64,000 nt of DNA, taken from positions 1-64,000 of the forward strand of contig NZ_JAUCDY010000002.1 in assembly GCF_030362935.1 (NCBI RefSeq). The letters run 5' to 3'. The position numbers and the translations under genes were made by a program. Of the stretch, positions 1 through 8,734 are shown piece by piece. The DNA is from Thiopseudomonas acetoxidans. GTDB taxonomy: Bacteria; Pseudomonadota; Gammaproteobacteria; Pseudomonadales; Pseudomonadaceae. Within the stretch, counting starts at the first letter, position 1. Every line of letters starts with the position of its first letter. The notes under the pieces are model-generated. The model did no database searches and was not told the DNA's origin. It saw only the letters and a program-made list of their open reading frames with translations.

Positions 1-27
1 ATCGAGCAGCAAACCCGACCCCATTAA

Positions 28-45
28 GGAAGGCTACAGCCTTCC
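28..45 (+). terminator. Hairpin after a possible upstream gene end
   Basis: A 7-bp stem (GGAAGGC / GCCTTCC) with a TACA loop lies directly after a TAA at 25-27. The eight codons before that TAA are open, so this may be the end of a gene lying outside the window, plausibly the sulfate-binding protein of the cys operon. There is no T-tract, so terminator function is weakly supported. Confidence 0.3.
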
Positions 46-260
46 AGCGCTATCCTTCCCCGCACTAAAAGTACGGGCTTGTCGCGCATTTTGGTCAAAA
101 AATGACCTAAAGCTACAGATTTTCTTAATTATTGAGCAAAAACATTTCGATCGGCCCGCTTATTCTTTATTCATATATATAGATTGCCAATTAGTATTTT
201 AAAGAATATCGGGAACAACCTAAGATAGCCGGCAGTTAATCATTGCTACAAGGCACCTTT

Positions 261-1079
261 ATGGCACGCACTGTCTCTCCGGTCATACCTGGTTTTAACC
301 TCACACTGGGTTACACCCTGATTTATTTAAGCTTGATCGTACTGATTCCATTGGCGGGAATGCTGGTGTATGCCGCGCAACTAAGCTGGCAGGATTTTTA
401 TCAGATTATCAGCGCGCCTCAGGTCGTCTCAGCGTTAAAACTAAGCTTTGGCACTGCACTAGTGGCTGCTTTAGTAAACGGTGTTATTGGCACTTTGCTG
501 GCGTGGGTGATAGTGCGTTACCGCTTTCCTGGACGCAAAATTATTGATGCGTTAATTGACTTACCTTTTGCACTGCCCACCGCTGTGGCGGGCATTGCGT
601 TAACAACCCTTTATGCACCCAAAGGACTGCTGGGCCAGTACGCCAACGAGCTAGGCATCAAGGTTGCCTTTACGCCACTGGGTATTGTCTTGGCCCTGAC
701 CTTTGTCACCCTGCCTTTTGTCGTGCGCACCATTCAACCCGTTTTAGAAGATATTCCGCGTGAACTTGAAGAGGCGGCCACCTGCTTAGGGGCTAACTCG
801 TTTCAGGTACTGCGTCACGTACTGATTCCTGCTTTGCTGCCGGCTTGGTTAACCGGCTTCACCTTGGCCTTTGCCCGTGCCGTGGGTGAGTACGGCTCGG
901 TAATTTTCATTGCCGGAAATATGCCTGGCAAAACTGAAATCCTGCCTTTTTTAATCATGGTGAAACTGGACCAGTATGACTATTTAGGCGCCACAGCCAT
1001 TGGCGTAATGATGCTGGTCGTGTCCTTTGTGTTTTTATTGCTGATTAACCTGCTGCAACGCTATTTGATCAAGCATTAA
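261..1079 (+). CDS. cysT: Sulfate/thiosulfate ABC transporter permease CysT (CysU)
   Basis: Inner-membrane permease that forms the translocation channel for sulfate/thiosulfate together with CysW and the ATPase CysA. The 272-aa product has about six hydrophobic segments and the binding-protein-dependent permease motif (EEAATCLGANSFQVLRHVLIPALLP) that contacts the ATPase. The ATG at 261 is preferred over an in-frame TTG at 243 because family members start close to the first membrane segment. It is the first gene of a three-gene operon: cysW follows after 58 bp and cysA 19 bp after that. The periplasmic binding protein is not in the window and may lie just upstream. Regulation by CysB/sulfur starvation is expected for the family but not demonstrated here. 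Confidence 0.93.
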   Translation: MARTVSPVIPGFNLTLGYTLIYLSLIVLIPLAGMLVYAAQLSWQDFYQIISAPQVVSALKLSFGTALVAALVNGVIGTLLAWVIVRYRFPGRKIIDALIDLPFALPTAVAGIALTTLYAPKGLLGQYANELGIKVAFTPLGIVLALTFVTLPFVVRTIQPVLEDIPRELEEAATCLGANSFQVLRHVLIPALLPAWLTGFTLAFARAVGEYGSVIFIAGNMPGKTEILPFLIMVKLDQYDYLGATAIGVMMLVVSFVFLLLINLLQRYLIKH

Positions 1080-1137
1080 CCCCGGATTGCGTAGACAGTT
1101 TCTTTTAGTTTTTATTTTTGGTAACAGGAATAACCCC

Positions 1138-1965
1138 ATGTCCACTCTCGTTTTATCGACAACACGACAACGAAACCTCGGCGCGCTGACACTGATTGGC
1201 TGTGCATGGTTGGTGTTTGTGCTGTTTTTAGTTCTACCGCTTTATGTCGTACTCAGCGAGGCCATCCAACAAGGCTATGCCAGTTTCTTCACCGCCGTGT
1301 TAGAAGCAGACGCTATCGCCGCCTTAAAACTCACACTGATAGCCGTAGGTATTTCTGTTCCGTTAAATGTGATGTTTGGTGTGGCTGCCGCTTGGTGCGT
1401 CAGTAAGTATGAGTTCCGCGGTAAAAGCCTACTGGTAACCCTCATTGATCTGCCTTTTTCTGTTTCTCCCATTATCGCCGGTTTGGTGTACATCCTGTTA
1501 TTTGGTGCACAAGGTTTTTTTGGTGATTGGCTTGCTGAGCATGATATTCAAATCATTTTTGCCATCCCCGGCATTGTGCTCGCCACTTTGTTTGTTACCG
1601 TGCCCTTTGTGGCGCGCGAACTTATTCCTCTGATGCAACAACAAGGCACGCAGGAAGAAGAAGCGGCGCGCTTACTAGGCGCTTCAGGCTGGCAAATGTT
1701 TTGGCATGTCACCCTGCCCAATATTCGCTGGGGTTTAACCTACGGCGTGGTGCTCTGCACAGCACGGGCGCTGGGCGAATTTGGCGCCGTGTCGGTGGTA
1801 TCTGGACACATTCGTGGCTTTACCAACACCCTGCCGCTGCATGTCGAGATTCTTTATAACGAATACAACCATGTCGCAGCCTTTAGCGTAGCGACTGTTT
1901 TGCTAGTAATGGCACTGCTGATGCTAATACTGAAACAGTGGGCGCAAGTACGCTTAGAAAAATAA
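1138..1965 (+). CDS. cysW: Sulfate/thiosulfate ABC transporter permease CysW
   Basis: Second membrane subunit of the sulfate importer, 275 aa. It has six predicted membrane spans and the EAA loop (EEEAARLLGASGWQMFWHVTLP) that docks onto CysA. The end of the protein has the ARALGEFGAVSVVSGHIRG stretch typical of CysW. The ATG at 1138 has an AGGA ribosome-binding site 8 bp upstream; an in-frame start 51 bp earlier would add an unrelated leader and lacks this. It lies between cysT and cysA in the same orientation with short gaps, so it is co-transcribed. Confidence 0.93.
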   Translation: MSTLVLSTTRQRNLGALTLIGCAWLVFVLFLVLPLYVVLSEAIQQGYASFFTAVLEADAIAALKLTLIAVGISVPLNVMFGVAAAWCVSKYEFRGKSLLVTLIDLPFSVSPIIAGLVYILLFGAQGFFGDWLAEHDIQIIFAIPGIVLATLFVTVPFVARELIPLMQQQGTQEEEAARLLGASGWQMFWHVTLPNIRWGLTYGVVLCTARALGEFGAVSVVSGHIRGFTNTLPLHVEILYNEYNHVAAFSVATVLLVMALLMLILKQWAQVRLEK

Positions 1966-1984
1966 TTTAATAGAGAGCAGCACA

Positions 1985-2953
1985 ATGAGCATCGAAGTCC
2001 AACATGTTAACAAAGCCTTTGGCGACTTTAAGGCGCTAAATGAAATCAACCTAGCCATTGAGTCCGGCGAGCTGGTAGCACTTCTGGGCCCTTCTGGCTG
2101 CGGCAAAACAACTTTACTGCGCATCATTGCTGGCCTAGAAAAGCCCGACAGCGGGCATATTATTTTCAATGGCGATGATGTCTCTAAGCGCGACGTGCGC
2201 AAGCGCAACGTGGGTTTTGTATTCCAGCATTACGCACTGTTTCGTCATATGACTGTGTTTGACAACGTTGCCTTTGGTTTACGCATGAAACCACGCCGTC
2301 AGCGCCCAAGCGAAACAGGCATTCGCACCAAAGTGATGGAACTGTTGCAAATGGTGCAGTTAGATTGGCTGGCTGATCGCTACCCTGAGCAGCTGTCAGG
2401 CGGGCAGCGTCAGCGTATTGCCCTGGCGCGTGCGCTGGCTGTGCAACCTGAAATTCTACTACTGGATGAGCCCTTTGGTGCGTTGGATGCCAAGGTGCGC
2501 AAAGAGCTGCGCCGCTGGCTGGCCAACCTGCACGAAGAAATTAATCTTACTTCGGTTTTTGTTACTCATGACCAAGAGGAAGCCATGGAAGTGGCAGATC
2601 GTATCGTAGTGATGAATAAAGGCGTGATAGAACAAATCGGCACACCGGCTGAAGTCTATGAAAACCCAGCCAATGAGTTTGTTTACCACTTCTTAGGTGA
2701 CTCCAACCAACTGCAATTAAATGATCAGCAGATTCAATTCCGCCCGCACGAGGTTGAGTTATCACGCCAAGCCGCCCCTGAATTACAGGCCGGTATTGTG
2801 CGTGATATTCGCCCCCTGGGCGCTATTACCCGAGTCACCCTTAAGGTCGCGGGACAGGAGCAGCCCATTGAAGCTGAGGTGGTGCGCGACAATATAAACC
2901 TGATTGGATTACAGCGCGGACAGACTTTATTTTTCAGGCCTAACGCCAGTTAA
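1985..2953 (+). CDS. cysA: Sulfate ABC transporter ATPase CysA
   Basis: ATPase that powers the CysTW sulfate/thiosulfate channel on the cytoplasmic face. The 322-aa protein shows Walker A (GPSGCGKTT, about residue 34-42), Q-loop (FVFQHYALF), signature LSGGQRQRIALARAL, Walker B ILLLDEPFGALD and the switch histidine (VTHDQ). A C-terminal TOBE-like segment (from about residue 240) is present but short. It is the last gene of the cys operon and no T-rich terminator is obvious directly after it; the next gene is convergent. Confidence 0.94.
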   Translation: MSIEVQHVNKAFGDFKALNEINLAIESGELVALLGPSGCGKTTLLRIIAGLEKPDSGHIIFNGDDVSKRDVRKRNVGFVFQHYALFRHMTVFDNVAFGLRMKPRRQRPSETGIRTKVMELLQMVQLDWLADRYPEQLSGGQRQRIALARALAVQPEILLLDEPFGALDAKVRKELRRWLANLHEEINLTSVFVTHDQEEAMEVADRIVVMNKGVIEQIGTPAEVYENPANEFVYHFLGDSNQLQLNDQQIQFRPHEVELSRQAAPELQAGIVRDIRPLGAITRVTLKVAGQEQPIEAEVVRDNINLIGLQRGQTLFFRPNAS

Positions 2954-3319
2954 AACAACGGCAATTCAAGTTAAAAATGCGCTAATACCGACAGCTCGTG
3001 GCTTAGCGCAAACCATCCACAATAGCTGTGGATAACTCTGTGAACAACCTGCCAGCAAAGTTGGCTAAGCTAGCATTAATGTAGCCTTGAGCCAATTTGA
3101 TGAATTTTCGACCAACACAAATAAAACCAACAAATTCAAGCACTTAACAAAGTCAATATAACAAACACTCTGCTTTATCCTTTTCAGTTCAAGTGATTTA
3201 TTAACTTTGCACTGTATGTGCACAACTTATTTATAGCGCTTAGTAAAATTAGAAAAATCAAGGTTTTTTTATATTTTTTTAGCTTGCAATTATGACTTTT
3301 ACAACACCGTAAATTCCAC
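2954..3319. other. Convergent intergenic region with a DnaA-box-containing dyad
   Basis: 366 bp without a credible gene, between the ends of cysA and the convergent msrAB. At 3015-3033 there is a perfect 7-bp inverted repeat (ATCCACA / TGTGGAT, 5-nt loop), whose right arm extends to TGTGGATAA (3027-3035), the consensus DnaA-box sequence. It could be a terminator hairpin, a titration site, or chance. The rest is AT-rich with T-runs at about 3260-3280. Confidence 0.4.
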
Positions 3320-4867
3320 TTACTTTACCTTATCAATCCAGGCTCCATAACCGCGTGCCTGCATCTCCTCCAGCGGAATAAATAACAGGCTGTCACCATT
3401 AATACAGTAGCGTAACCCCCCTTGATCACGCGGACCATCAGGGAATAAATGCCCTAGGTGTGAATCGGCCATGCGACTACGCACTTCCACACGGTGCATA
3501 TTAAAACCGTAATCATCCTGCTTAGTAATATGTTGCTCATCTATGGCTCTACTAAAACTTGGCCAGCCGCAACCCGCGTTATATTTATCCCGCGAGCTAA
3601 ACAAAGGCTCACCGCTGACCACATCCACATAAATTCCCGGGGCAAAGAGCTTGTCGTACTCATGGGTATAAGCACGCTCGGTGCCGCTTTCCTGAGTAAT
3701 CTGATACTGCGCTGGCGTGAGTATTCTCTTTAACGTTTCTGCCGTTGGTTTTTGGTAATCCTCTGCAGTAAACGCTGGTTCAAGCTCGGCCTCTGGCAAA
3801 GGCTCATCGGCCAAACGCAAATCAACATGGCAGTATCCATTTGGATTGTTAGCCAGATAATCCTGATGATAGTCCTCCGCCGGATAAAAGTGCTTTAACG
3901 GTAGGTTTTCAATCACGACCGGCACCTCGTATTTACGCTGCAATTGCACCAGTGCAGCGGCTATTAACGCTTGCTCGTGTTTATCATTGCTATAAACACC
4001 ACTGCGGTACTGGGTACCACGATCATTACCCTGCTGATTCAGAGAAGTAGGATTCACAATGCGGAAAAAATGCTGCAACAGCTCAGTTAAGCTCACCTTT
4101 GCCGGATCATAGGTCACCTTAACCGTTTCTGCATGGCCGGTATTTTTGTAGATAACGTCATTATAACTAGGGTTTTCAGTACGCCCATTGGCGTAACCTG
4201 ATACAGCGTTCACCACTCCCTGGATGCGCTCAAAATAAGCTTCTACCCCCCAAAAACAACCACCCGCCAAATAAATGTCTTTAGTTTGCATATCAGTTAT
4301 CTCCTGCTTGTCCGGCTCTTGTTTGTTGCGTCGCTTGATCAAACTACCTGCCTGCTGCTCTAGCTCTATAGTTGGGTCGGCGAGTAAAGCCACAGCCTGC
4401 TGCTTACCTAGACTGCCTTGCACCAAGCGTAACAAATGCCCTTGTTCGTCGAATAACAGCCAACTTGGATACACCTGAATGCGCCCAAATTTAACCAGCA
4501 CGCCTTGCTCATCTAACAACACGGGCAGCGCTGGGTAATCCAATCCCTGATACCACTGATTAAAGGCTACCGTCTTTTGCTCCCCCAGCACACCAGGTGA
4601 TGCGAGAGTGATTAAATTGATGTCATCAAAATCAGAAGCCACCGCCCACTCTTGCGTTTCTTCCATTTGCGCCAAGCACAGCGGGCACCAGCTCGCCCAC
4701 AGTTTTATCAGTGTGGGTCGACCCTCAGCAACCTGCACCTGCGCTGCGCCTGCGGCACTCGGCAAAGTGCGTAAATGCTCAATAATATCTTGCGCTTGCG
4801 CGCTACCAGTTAACAAAATCAGTAGCGCAAGCACGCGCACCCAATACAAGCCTATGTGTTTATGCAT
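3320..4867 (-). CDS. msrAB: Exported thioredoxin-MsrA-MsrB fusion, methionine sulfoxide reductase
   Basis: Three-domain repair enzyme reducing both S- and R-methionine sulfoxide in the cell envelope, as in neisserial PilB. Domain order in 515 aa: signal peptide (MHKHIGLYWVRVLALLILL...AQA), thioredoxin-like domain with WASWCPLC redox motif, MsrA with the GGCFWGVE active site, then MsrB with GCGWPSF, DSHLGHLF and the catalytic RYCIN. The Trx domain would take electrons from a DsbD-type membrane donor and recycle both reductases. The ATG at 4867 is chosen because it directly begins a signal peptide; an open frame extends 21 codons further upstream without adding family sequence. It is a single gene, convergent with cysA. 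The MsrB zinc CxxC pairs are not apparent. Confidence 0.88.
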   Translation of the reverse strand: MHKHIGLYWVRVLALLILLTGSAQAQDIIEHLRTLPSAAGAAQVQVAEGRPTLIKLWASWCPLCLAQMEETQEWAVASDFDDINLITLASPGVLGEQKTVAFNQWYQGLDYPALPVLLDEQGVLVKFGRIQVYPSWLLFDEQGHLLRLVQGSLGKQQAVALLADPTIELEQQAGSLIKRRNKQEPDKQEITDMQTKDIYLAGGCFWGVEAYFERIQGVVNAVSGYANGRTENPSYNDVIYKNTGHAETVKVTYDPAKVSLTELLQHFFRIVNPTSLNQQGNDRGTQYRSGVYSNDKHEQALIAAALVQLQRKYEVPVVIENLPLKHFYPAEDYHQDYLANNPNGYCHVDLRLADEPLPEAELEPAFTAEDYQKPTAETLKRILTPAQYQITQESGTERAYTHEYDKLFAPGIYVDVVSGEPLFSSRDKYNAGCGWPSFSRAIDEQHITKQDDYGFNMHRVEVRSRMADSHLGHLFPDGPRDQGGLRYCINGDSLLFIPLEEMQARGYGAWIDKVK

Positions 4868-5184
4868 ACAATCCAACTCTACACTCAAATACTCGCAGCA
4901 AAACAAAAAAGCATGCATTCCTTTATACATGCAATGCTCCGTACTCTATGCCGATTAGATGCCGCTAACAACGCGCAGGTTCAAGTCAGTCACACTTATT
5001 TGTACCCTACCTTTGCATATTCTTAAAAGACTCACCAGACATACGCTCAATGCTGGGTAGCGTCCGGCACTGAACAGACAAAGAAAAGCCTCTGCCACCT
5101 AATACAGATAGCAAAGGCTTACAGGGATGTATTAGCAACATTTTAATGCGGCGCCCTAGTGAGTGGCTCCAGTTAACACTGTTG

Positions 5185-5841
5185 TTAGCCTTCGCGCTGG
5201 TAGCAAAGCAAACGACCTTTAAAGGGCGCCAATTCATCTTCTTCAAAAGCCACACGTTGTTCGGTTAAATGGTAACCGAGCCCTTCCATGCTGCGACTAA
5301 ATTTATTGCGGTGCCCACGTCCGGGACAGCTAATAAGCACCTTAGAGACCGGGTTAGCAATGCGCTCTATAAGACCTACCAACAACTGGGCGTGATTAGG
5401 CTCATACAAAATATCGCTGCCCACAATAAGATCAAACCCCGCTACACCTGCACCTCCGGTTGCCCAAGGCAAATCCAAATAGGGAATATTAGGCAAGTGA
5501 TTCAAGTGGGTGTTGTAGTCCAAAAAGGTTTGTGTCAGCGGATGATAATCGCTAGCAGTAATATCCGCACCACGCGACTGTAAAATCAAGCTCGGCAGGG
5601 CCAAGCCGCAACCCACCTCAAGTATGCGCCGTCCTTGAATACCAATCTTCTTAACCGCTCCAGCCAGCACATAACTCGCAGGCCAAAGCTGACCAAATAA
5701 ACTCCAACTTGCAGAACATATGCCTGCACGCTCTGCATTACCACTGGGATCAGCAAATTGCATATGATCGCTCAGTGCACGCACCTGCCCTTTGAAAGCG
5801 CCGATCTGCACCTCTAATTTCCGTGTTTCATAACCCAGCAT
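5185..5841 (-). CDS. Class I SAM-dependent methyltransferase (METTL21/NNMT-like)
   Basis: Cytoplasmic methyltransferase of unknown substrate, 218 aa. The SAM-binding motif I is RRILEVGCGLALPSLIL, followed by the acidic post-I strand ADITASDYHPL and motif IV DLIVGSDILYEPNH, whose S/D-D-I-x-Y signature is typical of the METTL21-like protein-lysine methyltransferase group. Start ATG 5841 has an excellent AAGGAGG ribosome-binding site. It is separated from msrAB by about 320 bp and is probably its own transcription unit. Substrate cannot be told from the sequence. Confidence 0.75.
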   Translation of the reverse strand: MLGYETRKLEVQIGAFKGQVRALSDHMQFADPSGNAERAGICSASWSLFGQLWPASYVLAGAVKKIGIQGRRILEVGCGLALPSLILQSRGADITASDYHPLTQTFLDYNTHLNHLPNIPYLDLPWATGGAGVAGFDLIVGSDILYEPNHAQLLVGLIERIANPVSKVLISCPGRGHRNKFSRSMEGLGYHLTEQRVAFEEDELAPFKGRLLCYQREG

Positions 5842-6295
5842 AAGCCCTCCTTAGAAATAACTACTGGTTCTAATATACTCTCCTTCTAGAATATTATCTT
5901 ATAAATAAAAACAACCTGCTAATGCAAGTTACAGTGACGCTACCTTTGCAAGTTGACAACCAGCACAGATGTACAGACTGGCGTACCTCAGCGTCAAACC
6001 TACCCATAATCAAGCACTGGCCGCACTGCTAATTACTCTAAAAACTTTTATCTTGACAGCCCCGCGCAATCAGGATAAAAAGCGCTACAATTTTGATACT
6101 GCGAATTATTGTCGCAGCCTACCTAAACGCACCAAAATATGGCATGCAACTTGCATCGCTCTGACTGCTTCTGTCCGATACTCAGCTTAAGTGTCAAACT
6201 TTGTTACGGCGCACGAAGCATTATTAAACACGCGCAATACTGCTCGTCCAGCAGCATTACCTCCTCAGCATACTGACTTTTATTTGGAACCTGCC
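5842..6295. other. Divergent promoter region between methyltransferase and chemoreceptor
   Basis: 454 bp with no convincing gene. The open frames here (for example 5969-6190) lack family-like sequence and ribosome-binding sites. The region must hold the promoter of the leftward methyltransferase. A sigma54-type element for the rightward chemoreceptor is listed separately. Confidence 0.5.
6140..6154 (+). promoter_or_regulatory. Sigma54 (RpoN) -24/-12 promoter element
   Basis: TGGCATGCAACTTGC matches the RpoN consensus TGGCAC-N5-TTGC, with exactly 10 nt between the -24 GG and -12 GC. Transcription would begin near 6166 and give a leader of about 130 nt to the chemoreceptor ATG at 6296. RpoN control of motility genes is usual in pseudomonads. 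Confidence 0.6.
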
Positions 6296-7942
6296 ATGTT
6301 AAACAAACTATCCTTACAAGCTCGAATGCTACTGCTGATGTGTGTCGCTCTAGCCCTATTTATTGTGTTAGGCCTGGCGGCATTACTAGGCATAGGCCAA
6401 ATTAACCAGTCACTAGATGGGGTTTACCGCGAACATATGGTCCCCACTAGTCTGGTCAACCAAATCGCAACCAATATTGAAGCGGAACGCACTCAACTGT
6501 TGCTCATGCTGCAACATGATCCCGAGTCTGCCTTTTTAGAGCTGCACAACCACCCTATTAGCATGCACACAGACGCAATCAATGAAGTTCGCAGCCAAAC
6601 CAAGCAACTGAATACGCAGCTTGAAGCTATCGCGCTTGATCCTAATGAGCAAGAAATCATGCGCACAGTCAATCAATACCTAGCCAACATGCAACAAGTT
6701 ATTGACTCATCCCTGACACTCATGGCTAGGCATAACTTTTACCAAGCAAACGAGTTGCTGCTAACCCAGGTAAACCCTGCTGTAACTGCCGCAACACTGG
6801 AAATAAACAAGCTCACCCAATCCTTGCTTAGCGATGCGCAACAAGAATATATCTACGCCGAACAGCAGTATAAGAAAATTCTGCAGTTGTTTGTGACTTT
6901 GCTCTTAGTGGGCGGCGCCACCATCATGTTTTTAACCCAGCGCGTGGTTTGCAGTATTCGTCAAGCAGTTAAATTAATTAGCACTGCCACCACACAGATG
7001 GCCGAAGGTGACACCACCGTTCGCGTTAACTACGAGGCGCAAGATGAGCTGCGTACCATTGCTGTTTCTTTTAACCAGATGGGCGAGCAAATGCAGTCCG
7101 CATTAAGAGGCGTTGATAGCGCTACTAATCAGCTTGCTTCCGCCAGTGAAGAAACTTCTGTCGTAACAGAAAACACCAGCCAAAGTATGCGTAAGCAACA
7201 AAACGAAGTCAGCCAAGTGGCTGCTGCAATGCACGAAATGCATGCTACGGCACATGAGGTTGCCCGCAGCGCCAGTCAAGCCGCTGAAGCCGCGCAACAT
7301 GCCGATGGTGAGGCTGCAACGGCACGTCAGGTTTCACTGCAAACCATTGAGGTTATTGAGTCTCTAGCTGAAGCCGTTGAGCATGCCACCACCGTTATTA
7401 CTACACTGGTTAAAGACAGTGACGAAATCGGCGGCGTGTTAGATGTGATTCGCAGTATTGCAGACCAAACCAACCTGCTGGCACTCAACGCGGCTATTGA
7501 AGCTGCACGCGCGGGCGAGGCAGGACGAGGCTTTGCGGTCGTGGCCGATGAAGTACGTACCCTGGCCTCACGCACACAGCAATCCACCAGCGAAATTAAC
7601 GACATGATTGCGCGCCTACAAACCAGTGCGAATCAAGCCTTCACTGCTATGGAAACAGGTCGCAGTAAAGCAAAACTAGGTGTAGAACAAACCGTTAAAG
7701 GCACAGCCAGTCTTGAGTCCATTATTCAAGCCGTAGCTGTTATTAACGATATGAGCGCGCAGATTGCCAGCGCTGCGGAAGAACAAAGCTCTGTCAGTGA
7801 AGAAATGACGCGTTCCATTACTGCAATTAATGATTTAACCAGTGAAACTACTGATGGCGCACTGCAAACCACCGAGGCAAGCCAAGAGGTGGCCCGCCTA
7901 GCTACTGCATTGCAAGACTTGGTAAGACGCTTTAGAACTTAA
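6296..7942 (+). CDS. Methyl-accepting chemotaxis protein, four-helix-bundle sensor
   Basis: Transmembrane chemoreceptor of 548 aa that signals to CheA/CheW. TM1 spans about residues 10-33, a periplasmic helical domain of about 165 aa (4HB_MCP-like) follows, TM2 is about 197-218, then HAMP and a long signalling coiled coil. The conserved hairpin tip QTNLLALNAAIEAARAGEAG is around residue 395. The start at 6296 (ATG, GGAA 8 bp upstream) gives a short cytoplasmic N-terminus as in the family; the frame is open from GTG 6191, but those 35 residues have no family counterpart. The ligand is unknown. It stands alone, followed by a hairpin terminator. Confidence 0.9.
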   Translation: MLNKLSLQARMLLLMCVALALFIVLGLAALLGIGQINQSLDGVYREHMVPTSLVNQIATNIEAERTQLLLMLQHDPESAFLELHNHPISMHTDAINEVRSQTKQLNTQLEAIALDPNEQEIMRTVNQYLANMQQVIDSSLTLMARHNFYQANELLLTQVNPAVTAATLEINKLTQSLLSDAQQEYIYAEQQYKKILQLFVTLLLVGGATIMFLTQRVVCSIRQAVKLISTATTQMAEGDTTVRVNYEAQDELRTIAVSFNQMGEQMQSALRGVDSATNQLASASEETSVVTENTSQSMRKQQNEVSQVAAAMHEMHATAHEVARSASQAAEAAQHADGEAATARQVSLQTIEVIESLAEAVEHATTVITTLVKDSDEIGGVLDVIRSIADQTNLLALNAAIEAARAGEAGRGFAVVADEVRTLASRTQQSTSEINDMIARLQTSANQAFTAMETGRSKAKLGVEQTVKGTASLESIIQAVAVINDMSAQIASAAEEQSSVSEEMTRSITAINDLTSETTDGALQTTEASQEVARLATALQDLVRRFRT

Positions 7943-7961
7943 AGCTTTAAAAGCAGCACTG

Positions 7962-7994
7962 AACTGGCGCTTACCCCATGTAAACGCCAGTTTT
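7962..7994. terminator. Bidirectional terminator between chemoreceptor and miaE
   Basis: An 8-bp perfect stem (AACTGGCG / CGCCAGTT) with a 17-nt spacer, ending in TTTT on the + strand, lies between two convergent genes. Confidence 0.55.
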
Positions 7995-8006
7995 AAATTC
8001 CACAGC

Positions 8007-8606
8007 CTATTGCGCCACACCACTGTGAAATCTAAACACCCGATCATCCGCACAAATCGCTAGACGCTCTTGCTCAGCGAAAAAAGCAACACGCTCCCCG
8101 ATAGGTTCTTTGCTGTACTGCTGGGCTAGCTGCAGGTAATCCTGAAAATGACGCGCCTCGGTTTTGAGTAGTGAACGGTAAAACCTTTCAAGCTCAGCAT
8201 CTAGAAAAGGCAAGATTCGATAGAAACGCTCACACGAGCGCGCCTCAATAAAAGCACCAATAATCAAAGTATCAATAAGCCGACCTGGTTCTTGACGGCG
8301 AATATGTTGGTGCAATCGTTTGGCGTATTCAGAGGCGGTTATCTGGCGGTATTTAATCCCACGCTTTTTCATAAGAGCGGTGACCTGCTCAAAATGACGC
8401 AGCTCTTCTCGCGCTAATCGCGACATTTTTTGTTGCAGCTCTTCTTTTTCCGCATAACGAAACATCAAAGTAACTGCTGTGCCGGCTGCTTTCTTTTCAC
8501 AGTTAGCATGGTCAATCAATAATTCTTCTGGGTGCTGCAAAGCTTGATCGATCCAAGTCTGTGCAGTAGGACAAAGCAAAAAAGCTTCGATTTCAGGAAT
8601 AAGCAT
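8007..8606 (-). CDS. miaE: tRNA-(ms2io6A37) hydroxylase MiaE
   Basis: Non-haem di-iron monooxygenase hydroxylating the isopentenyl side chain of 2-methylthio-N6-isopentenyladenosine at position 37 of tRNAs that read U-starting codons. At 199 aa it has full family length. Ferritin-like iron ligands are visible in DHANCEKKAAG, REELRHFEQV, and the C-terminal half EARSCERFYRI and EARHFQDYL. Start ATG 8606. It is convergent with the chemoreceptor and divergent from the stress protein at 8735. Confidence 0.92.
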   Translation of the reverse strand: MLIPEIEAFLLCPTAQTWIDQALQHPEELLIDHANCEKKAAGTAVTLMFRYAEKEELQQKMSRLAREELRHFEQVTALMKKRGIKYRQITASEYAKRLHQHIRRQEPGRLIDTLIIGAFIEARSCERFYRILPFLDAELERFYRSLLKTEARHFQDYLQLAQQYSKEPIGERVAFFAEQERLAICADDRVFRFHSGVAQ

Positions 8607-8734
8607 AGTTGGGTTCTTTACAGTAAGTGATACTCTCTAGTATATACGGTAATAACTTTGGCAGATGACGGGAATCACCGCCAACACAAATAAAACGCTA
8701 TACTAAAATAATTCAAATCGCGGGAGTATTTTTT

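Noticed and set aside
3015..3035. Possible replication origin because of a consensus DnaA box
   Set aside because: Only one box pair, no cluster of boxes, no AT-rich unwinding repeats and no dnaA/dnaN/rpmH neighbours.
5969..6190. 73-codon open frame upstream of the first chemoreceptor
   Set aside because: No ribosome-binding site or recognisable family, and it overlaps the sigma54-type promoter.
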